Below are positions 57,739-64,000 of a stretch of DNA of 64,000 nt, piece by piece. The notes beneath the pieces were generated by a model. The model saw nothing but the letters and a program-made list of their open reading frames with translations. It did no database searches and was not told the DNA's origin. Numbering within the stretch: position 1 is the stretch's first letter; the number at the start of each line of letters is the position of its first letter. The DNA comes from Adiantum capillus-veneris (lineage: Eukaryota > Streptophyta > Polypodiopsida > Polypodiales > Pteridaceae): NCBI GenBank assembly GCA_014529385.2, contig CM043969.1, forward strand, positions 73,383,676-73,447,675. Reading direction: 5' to 3'. The translations under genes and the position numbers were made by a program.

Positions 57739-58998
57739 GAATGCCTCTGATCAAAGCATTGCGTTGACATGTGTGTCGGCTCATATCTACCACTTCTATG
57801 CCAATCCACAATTGTTGTATCTCTTCCAGTAATGGACGAAGATACACATCCATATTCTTAACTTTATGCCGCACTGACACAATCAAGCTTAGAAACAGGT
57901 TCCCCTTCCAGAGAGGTCAACACGGGGGAATATTGTAGTTGATGATGACAATTGGCCATACATTGTAAGATGTTGACCTCTAACCAAATGGATTTACGCC
58001 ATCCATAGCCAGGCCGAGGTGCAAATTTTGAGCTTCCCTGGCAATATCCGGCCATGTGTCGTCTATATGCTTCCAGGATGTGCAATCTGCAAGAATCCAC
58101 AGCTCACCATCCGCAGATCTATTCTCGTAGTGCCATGATGCTAGGGCGGCCATGGACTTACATTCAAAGAAATATTTGATGCGAGGTAGCAGAGAAAAGT
58201 GTCGCAAAATCTTCTGCGGAATTTTTTGTCCGTGGAGATCTACTCAATATCTCTCGGAATCACATTTTGGACACTTCTCCATGTCTATGTATTCCCCTCT
58301 AAAAAGAATGCAATCGTTGGGATAAGCGTGAATAAAATTTTAATCCATCACCAAGTTTTGCAAGATCTTTCTTTTGGAATCTGGCATCACATTATTAGCT
58401 GGCAGTATGTTCTCTTTGAGTAATCTACATAGCAAAAAAAATGCGGTATACTTGTGTAAGTAATCTATCGGATCATTATACATTTAGAGGTTTTTATTGA
58501 AGTAAACACATTGTAATAGATCACCTGAAAAGTGTTGTGATGCTAGTGTCACTCCATCCAAACTTTTCCTGCATGTTGAAAAGAACCAGGAGCGCCTTCA
58601 ATCTAGACACACGTGCTCCACCATACAATTGCATATCGATTTCACTTTTCGTGTCATCATAGATAAGCCTTTTTGAATCCATGATTGTCTCAATCATTTC
58701 ATTGATCTCGGCCTCAAACATAGCCTTGTTGGGAATGTGGTTTGCATGATCACCCTTCGAGCTGTCAAAGGCTACATCTTGTGGCCTCACATATGTTGCT
58801 TGATCGAAGCACCTGTGCATACGTCTATTGGGTTGCAAGATTGCTGCTTGTTGGCCAGTTTCAAAGTCTGACGAGTTGTAATTGGCAACAACTCGATCTA
58901 TAATAGATGGGTCAAACTCGTCAAATTTGAGAACATGCTGCAAAGAAATGCGTCTTGTCCATCGCAAAGCATGTTTGCATTGATTTTACAAGGACATA
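57739..58998 (-). pseudogene. CACTA (En/Spm) transposase remnant, Transposase_21 family
   Basis: On the minus strand the pieces appear in order. First a N-terminal part (DMQLYGGARVSRLKALLVLFNMQEKFGWSD), then CPKCDSEIYE-like sequence. Next MRHFSLLPRIKYFFECKSMA, WHYENRSADGELWILADC, NLHLGLAMDGVNPFG and, with stops, NYNIPPCW and MDVYLRPLLEE. These are recognisable blocks of CACTA TNPD/TNP2-type transposases. Several stops and frameshifts are present. It is cut at 57738 by the B2 LTR and at 58999 by A3. No CACTA terminal repeats are in view. Confidence 0.85.
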
Positions 58999-60134
58999 TG
59001 TAACATTTAATGGTCTAGTAACTTGTGTGTAGTGGAAAATAGCATGAACATAGTGAGCATTTCATTAGAATAGATTCCTAATGAGAATAACAAGAGTGCT
59101 TGGGTGGAGAGAGCAACAAAAAGTTTAACACCTAGTTAGATAGCATGAACAATACTTCAAAAGAGAAAGAAATTAAGCAATTGACAAGAGTTGAAGACCG
59201 GATTTGCATGGAGCCGGTCCGCCCTCCAAAAGGCTTTGTATTATGGTTTCTCCCATCAAAAGAGACATTTTACAATACAATCATTTGTGTTCCTTCAATA
59301 CTAGCTAGTGCTATGAAGATGGAAACTTCAAGCACTAAGCACAACACTTATTAAACACAACATCAATTCCCTCACGGTCTCAGACCCAAAACCTCACACA
59401 CCTTTGAAGATGGTGAGAGCTAGCGGGGTATGAGAGTGGATTGAGAGGAAGAAGGAGTATTCTTACGAGAAAGATATACATCTCCTCACATAATCACTCT
59501 TATTAGCATATCTTAGCTTAGTAATTAGCATGGTAGAGGAGATGAGCATGCATTGAAGCTTGGCTCTTGGTTGGATTTGCATCACAAAGCCAAGAGTTGT
59601 TGGTGTAGGCCTCCCTTCTCAAAAGCTTGGAGTAGGTGGTAAGCTTTCCATTAAAGCTTGAGAAGGAGAGAGAGAGTTTTCTTGCTTCACACATTGATTG
59701 TGTGTGTGTGTAAGTGAATAATTCCTTGAGAAAATCAGCCCCCTCTCTCTCTTGGTCGACCCCCCTTGCTAATTGCTCATGCTACAGCCCTATTGGATCT
59801 CCCCAGGCCTAGCCAATGGAAATTAAGCAGCATAAGTGATAGCCTTTTGACATGTGTCCCCCTTTGCCGTTTTATGAGAGCTTTAGGTAATTAATAAATG
59901 CAACTAAACTCTCATTGGACCCCTTTGCCTCCTGGCCAATAGGAATCAGGCAAGCCATTGGGCTGATGAATGCTCATTGGACCCCTTGGGAGACCGTCCA
60001 ATAGTCTTCTAGAGAGCTTAAATCTTATTGGTTCTTTTATTAAGTGTTTTTAAATTAATTAAACTAGACTTACTCTAGCCTAATTCTCATTGGTCCACCT
60101 CCAAGGTCATCCAATAGGATTTGAGTACACCTTG
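58999..60134 (-). repeat. A3 3' LTR, truncated
   Basis: Matches the family A LTR in reverse from TGTAACATTTAATGG to ACACCTTG, lacking the first about 450 bp of the LTR on its own strand. CCAAT dyads are retained. Confidence 0.9.
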
Positions 60135-60534
60135 TGAAGTTTCTGGAACTCTCTAGAAAGTTGAAGAAGGATCCAGAAGGTTCTAGAAGAACTAGAAGGA
60201 TCAAGAAGGTTCTAGAAGATTCTAACCTCCTCAAGAAGAACCTAGAAAGTCCTAACCTCCTCAAGTAACCTCCTCAAGCACTATTATAAATAGGGGTCTT
60301 GGGCCACAAGCCCCTCAGTCTTGCCAACACCAGTTCTGAGCCTCCTATGTGGAAATCCCTCCTCTAGTTCTTATGTTCAAGTCTTGTCCTTGCAATCACG
60401 CCTTGTCTTGTACTCAAGTCATGTAATACAAGTCTTGTATCTAGCTCTCTTAATAAAGTATTAAGTCTTGTAATCAATATTAAGCTTATCTAGCCTCCTC
60501 TTGCTCTCTTCTAGCTCTATACATGCTCATAACA
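60135..60534 (+). mobile_element. Solo LTR of another family at a deletion junction
   Basis: 400 bp from TGAAGTTTCTGG to CTCATAACA, with a repetitive GAAGGTTCTAGAAG block. It has a TATA box (ATTATAAATAGGGG near 60283) and an AATAAAG signal near 60452, a typical LTR layout. The flanks (CCTTG left, ATTGG right) do not match, and they come from two different parts of A3. Confidence 0.6.
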
Positions 60535-63237
60535 ATTGGGATCTTTGTCTACTTATGTTACATAGGCTTTTAGTAGATCGAGAATTTTTAGGTTAGCTAT
60601 TTCACTTTGGCCATCCGTTTGCAGGTGATAGGCCGAAGAGAAATTTAGCCTTGTTCCTAAATTCTCAAAGAGACCCTTTCAAAAATTACTGGTCATTCTA
60701 GGATCTCTATCCGACACTATGGACATTGGCAAGCCATGGTACTTGAAGATTTGTGAAATGAAGAGGGTTTCCATTTGATGGGCTTTGATAGTCTTTTTGA
60801 CAGGTATAAAATGAGCTTGTTTAGTGAACCTGTCTACTATCGTCCATATTCTCATATTTCCATGGATAGACTTAGGCAATCCAAAGATAAAATCCATGGA
60901 TATGCTCTCCCATGGTGAATTAGGGATTGGCAAAGGTTGAAGCAATCCAGGTTGCTTCCCTCTATCAAACTTTGTCTTTTGGCATACCATACATTTAGAA
61001 ACATACTCCTGTATGTTTTCTTTCATGGTAGGCCAATAGAAATATGTTTCAATCCCCTTTAGGGTAGACTTTCCATCTATTCCCTACATAAGGACATTCA
61101 TACATTACTTTCTCACGGAGTGAGTTAGTAACGCATAATCTATTGCCATAGAGAAGATAACCATCTTGTAAAGTAAATGGTTCCTCTTTCTTCCCTAGTG
61201 CAAGGGCTGAAATCACATCTCTAAAGTCGGGATTAATAGCATACTCATCTATTATAGAAGATAGATCATTGTGAGTTGCTATGGAAACCGCATTCACTCT
61301 TGGCCGCCTTGAGAGTGCATTGGCTACTTGATTATGCTTGCCAGCAATGTGAGCAATATGAAAATGAAATTGCAAAAGAAAGTTTGCCCACCTCATTTGT
61401 TTGTCGGAGAGCTTGGTCTACATCATGAAGTACTTAAGACTTTGGTGATTCGTTCGCGGAATGAAAGGAGTCCCCAATAAATAATGCTTCCATGAGTCTA
61501 AGGCATGTAGAACTGCGAGGAGTTCCTTTTCATATATGCCTAGAGCTTGCTCAATAGGGTCGAGCCTTCTACTTTCATAGCCTATGGCGTGCCCTTCTTG
61601 GAGAAAAACAACTCCAAGGCAATCAACACAAGCATCACATTGGACCTCAAATGGCTTTGAGGGATCCGGTAGTGTAAGCACAGGTTGAGAGATAAGCTTT
61701 TCTTTAAGATTTTTGAAAGCATTGTTCTCCTTGGCAGACCATGTGTACCTAACATTTTTCTTTGTTAGGTCATGTAATGGTCCTGCTATTAGTGAGAACT
61801 TTTCTATGAAGCGTCTATAGTATGCACGCATACCTATAAAGATTCTTAGCTCATGAACATTCCTTGGTTTAGGCCATCCTTTTATTACCTCTAACTTTGA
61901 TGGATCCATTTGGATGCCATCTTGAGAGATAATGTGACCTAAATACTGAATCTCTTGTAAGAAAAATTCACTTTTCTTTCGATTAACATAAACTTTATTC
62001 TCTCTTAAAACTTGAAATATTACCTGGAGGTGTTGCTTGTGTTCGTCTAATGAATTAGAGTAGATGACGATATCATCAAAGAACACTCCAGTAAAGGTTC
62101 CGTGAGGCTTGAATAGCTTCTCCATCAAGCGGTTGAATGTGAATGGTGCATCGGTCAAGCCAAAAGGCATGATAATGTATTTGTAAAGACCAAACCTAGT
62201 GCAAAATGCGGTTTTTACAATGTCTTGATCAACTATCCTTATTTGATGAAAGCCACTTTTTAGGTCAATCCTATTGAAGTAGGTGGACCCTTGTAACTTA
62301 TCAAATAGGTCTTCTACCCGTGGAACAGAAAACCTATTCTTGATAGTGATCCTATTTAGTGCTCTACAGTCGACACACATGCAATATGTGCCATATTTCT
62401 TTTGCAGTAATAGCACAGGAGAACAAAATGGAGATGAGATATGCCTAACCATGCCCTTCTCAACTAACTCATGCACTTGCCTGATAATCTCCTCGTGTTG
62501 AGCTTGAGAAACTCTATAAGGAGGTTTGTTAGGTGGTAAAATTCCTGGAAGAAGTTCAATTGCATGGTCATCATTGCCTTGTTTAGGAGGTAGCTCACAA
62601 GGGATGTCGTCAATAAAGACATCTTGAAACCCCTTGGAAAAATTGGATAACTCTAATTCCTTTTGATTATGTATATTTTCTTTTGCTAAAACATTAGGTT
62701 CATTTTGAGAATCTTGAACAAAAATCATGTACACGGAAATAGAGCTCTTTATTGACTTGTTGAAAGCTTGTGTATGTACAATGGGTATGATGTTACCCAT
62801 TTCCTTAGCATCTATGTACATATCTTTTTCCCTGAACTTAAAGGAGATTCTCCAAATAGGGAATTTAACATTGGCAGCCATGCCCCTAGGATTACACCCT
62901 CATGCTTGAGAGGAGAGATAAAGAAGTTCTCTTTGTCCACATAGCTTTGGACATGGAGCCTCAATTTCTCGATTAAGGGAGTGACTGAAGCTTCTTGACC
63001 CTTGAAATCACCGTTTGCGGGTAGGACATCTCCCATCTTGTAAGCTTGTATGCCTAGCCAACTCTCTGGATATAAAATTGTGAGTAGAACCAGGGTCAAA
63101 TAGAATATAAGCATCATGTTCTCTTACCTTTCCCAAGCATGGCATAGAGGAGATCCTTTGTGATGAGTTTCCTCCTCTTGAATAGCAAAATTAAAGTTAT
63201 CAACATTAATTTCACTATCTTTACTATTGTCAGCCAT
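60535..63237 (-). pseudogene. A3 polyprotein remnant, gag deleted
   Basis: From ATG at 63237 it reads MADN...VDNFNFA and then jumps in frame to IQEEETHHKGS, so about 490 codons of gag, including capsid and zinc knuckle, are gone. Protease, RT (FFDDIVIYS), RNase H and integrase up to the D-x35-E region follow with several frameshifts and stops (breaks near 62880, 61410 and 61040). It ends abruptly at 60535 in integrase. Sequence otherwise follows A2 closely. Confidence 0.93.
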
Positions 63238-63632
63238 TCTAACAAATTTTAGGTGTAAAATTTTTAGGTGTAATTTGGCACTTCAAGCCCTAGTTGCTAC
63301 TCCTCTTTACCCATTTAGAAAAAAGCACTCAAGCTACTATACCCATGGCTCGAATACCATTAATTGCAAGGAATAGAAGAGAGGGTCGTTCAACACCAAA
63401 ACAACACCGCCTCCTGTCAAGCTTTTAATAGATCAATAGTGGTTAAAAGCCCCGTAGGACTCCACTATTAAGACCATAGCTCTCGATGGTGATGCCCTAT
63501 TATCTACACGAAGGCAGCGCACTACAAGGCTGAAAAATCCCTATTCTACGTACTCACATGCAATTAATAATACCAACCATTTATAGCTAGCTTGAGGAAC
63601 TCCCTTCTTGAGCAAGAAAAGCGAAACCTTGT

Positions 63633-63645
63633 CCTTTGATACCAA
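63633..63645 (-). other. Primer-binding site of A3
   Basis: Minus strand TTGGTATCAAAG, a mutated form of the tRNA-Met site next to the LTR at 63646. Confidence 0.8.
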
Positions 63646-64000
63646 TGTAACATTTAATGGTCTAGTAACTTGTGTGTAGCGAAAAATAGCATGAACATAG
63701 TGAGCATTCCTAATGAGAATAACAAGAGTGCTTGGGTGGAGATAGCATAAAACGTATAACACCTAGTTAGATAGCATGAACAATACTTCAAAAGAGAGAA
63801 AAATTAAGCAATCGACAACAGTTGAGGATTGGATTTGCATGGAGCCGGTCCACACTCCAAAAGGCTTTGTATTATGGTTCCTCCCATCAAGAGAGACATT
63901 TTACAATACAATTCTTTGTGTTCCTTCAATACTAGCTAGTGCTATGAAGATGGAAACTTCATGCACTAAGCACAACACTTATTAAACACAACATCAATTC
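63646..64000 (-). repeat. A3 5' LTR (partial)
   Basis: Matches the downstream end of the family A LTR. It continues beyond the window. Confidence 0.9.

Larger units (their letters stand above)
58999..64000 (-). mobile_element. Degenerate family A element A3, runs off window
   Basis: On the minus strand: 5' LTR (from beyond 64000 to 63646), primer site, leader, a gag-deleted polyprotein, a foreign LTR at 60135-60534, then a 3' LTR truncated at its upstream end (60134-58999). The integrase C terminus, chromodomain, 3' UTR and about 0.45 kb of LTR are missing. Confidence 0.9.

Noticed and set aside
58999-60534. Single complete family A LTR of about 1.5 kb
   Set aside because: The sequence from 60135 onward has no match to the A LTR. 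It is a different LTR, and the A part is truncated.

Overview
This is plant nuclear DNA. It holds one host gene that I can model confidently, surrounded by layers of nested transposable elements. The land-plant assignment rests on three things: a split gene with GT-AG introns encoding a plant-type CENP-C, chromodomain Ty3/gypsy and Ty1/copia polyproteins of plant type, and a CACTA (Transposase_21) fragment. A large-genome, possibly non-flowering lineage such as a fern is a guess from the repeat load and the unfamiliar LINE and LTR families, not something the sequence proves.

Layout, left to right. 1-12700: the LTR of a minus-strand Ty3/gypsy element (family A, copy A1) is split by an 11 kb minus-strand gypsy element (family B, 612-11689) with about 3 kb LTRs. 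12701-18900: a PIF/Harbinger-like MITE lies just upstream of a 9-exon CENP-C gene (13445-17776, 643 aa), which contains a tandem duplication of one intron plus exon. 18916-33162: a decayed LINE is interrupted in its endonuclease by a Ty1/copia element (19747-29888, perfect 5-bp target duplication). The copia element is itself interrupted right after its pol stop codon by a non-coding LTR element (N, 23854-29569). The LINE reverse transcriptase also carries a 0.4 kb internal inversion. 34421-36317: a 654-bp tandem repeat of about 2.9 units. 37104-46012: an intact family A gypsy element (A2) with an open 1649-codon polyprotein, nearly identical LTRs and a perfect target duplication, so it is very young. 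46301-46680: a foldback MITE. 47448-48370: a frameshifted full-length pseudogene of a class I peptide chain release factor (GGQ protein). 48420-53272: the 5' part of a minus-strand gypsy element (C) whose leader holds an array of near-perfect 24-bp palindromes. 53275-57738: the 3' half of a plus-strand family B relative (B2) inserted in a CACTA transposase remnant (57739-58998). 58999-64000: a gag-deleted, scarred minus-strand family A copy (A3) running off the window end.

How the parts work together. The host gene is an inner-kinetochore protein; its domains read in order and the exon phases all fit. Most of the rest is retrotransposon biology. The most interesting points are two. In family B the first coding exon of gag appears to lie inside the LTR and to be spliced over the primer-binding site and over a second, unrecognised ORF. 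In element C the untranslated leader carries a palindrome array. Insertion order can be read from nesting: LINE before copia before N, A1 before B, and CACTA before B2.
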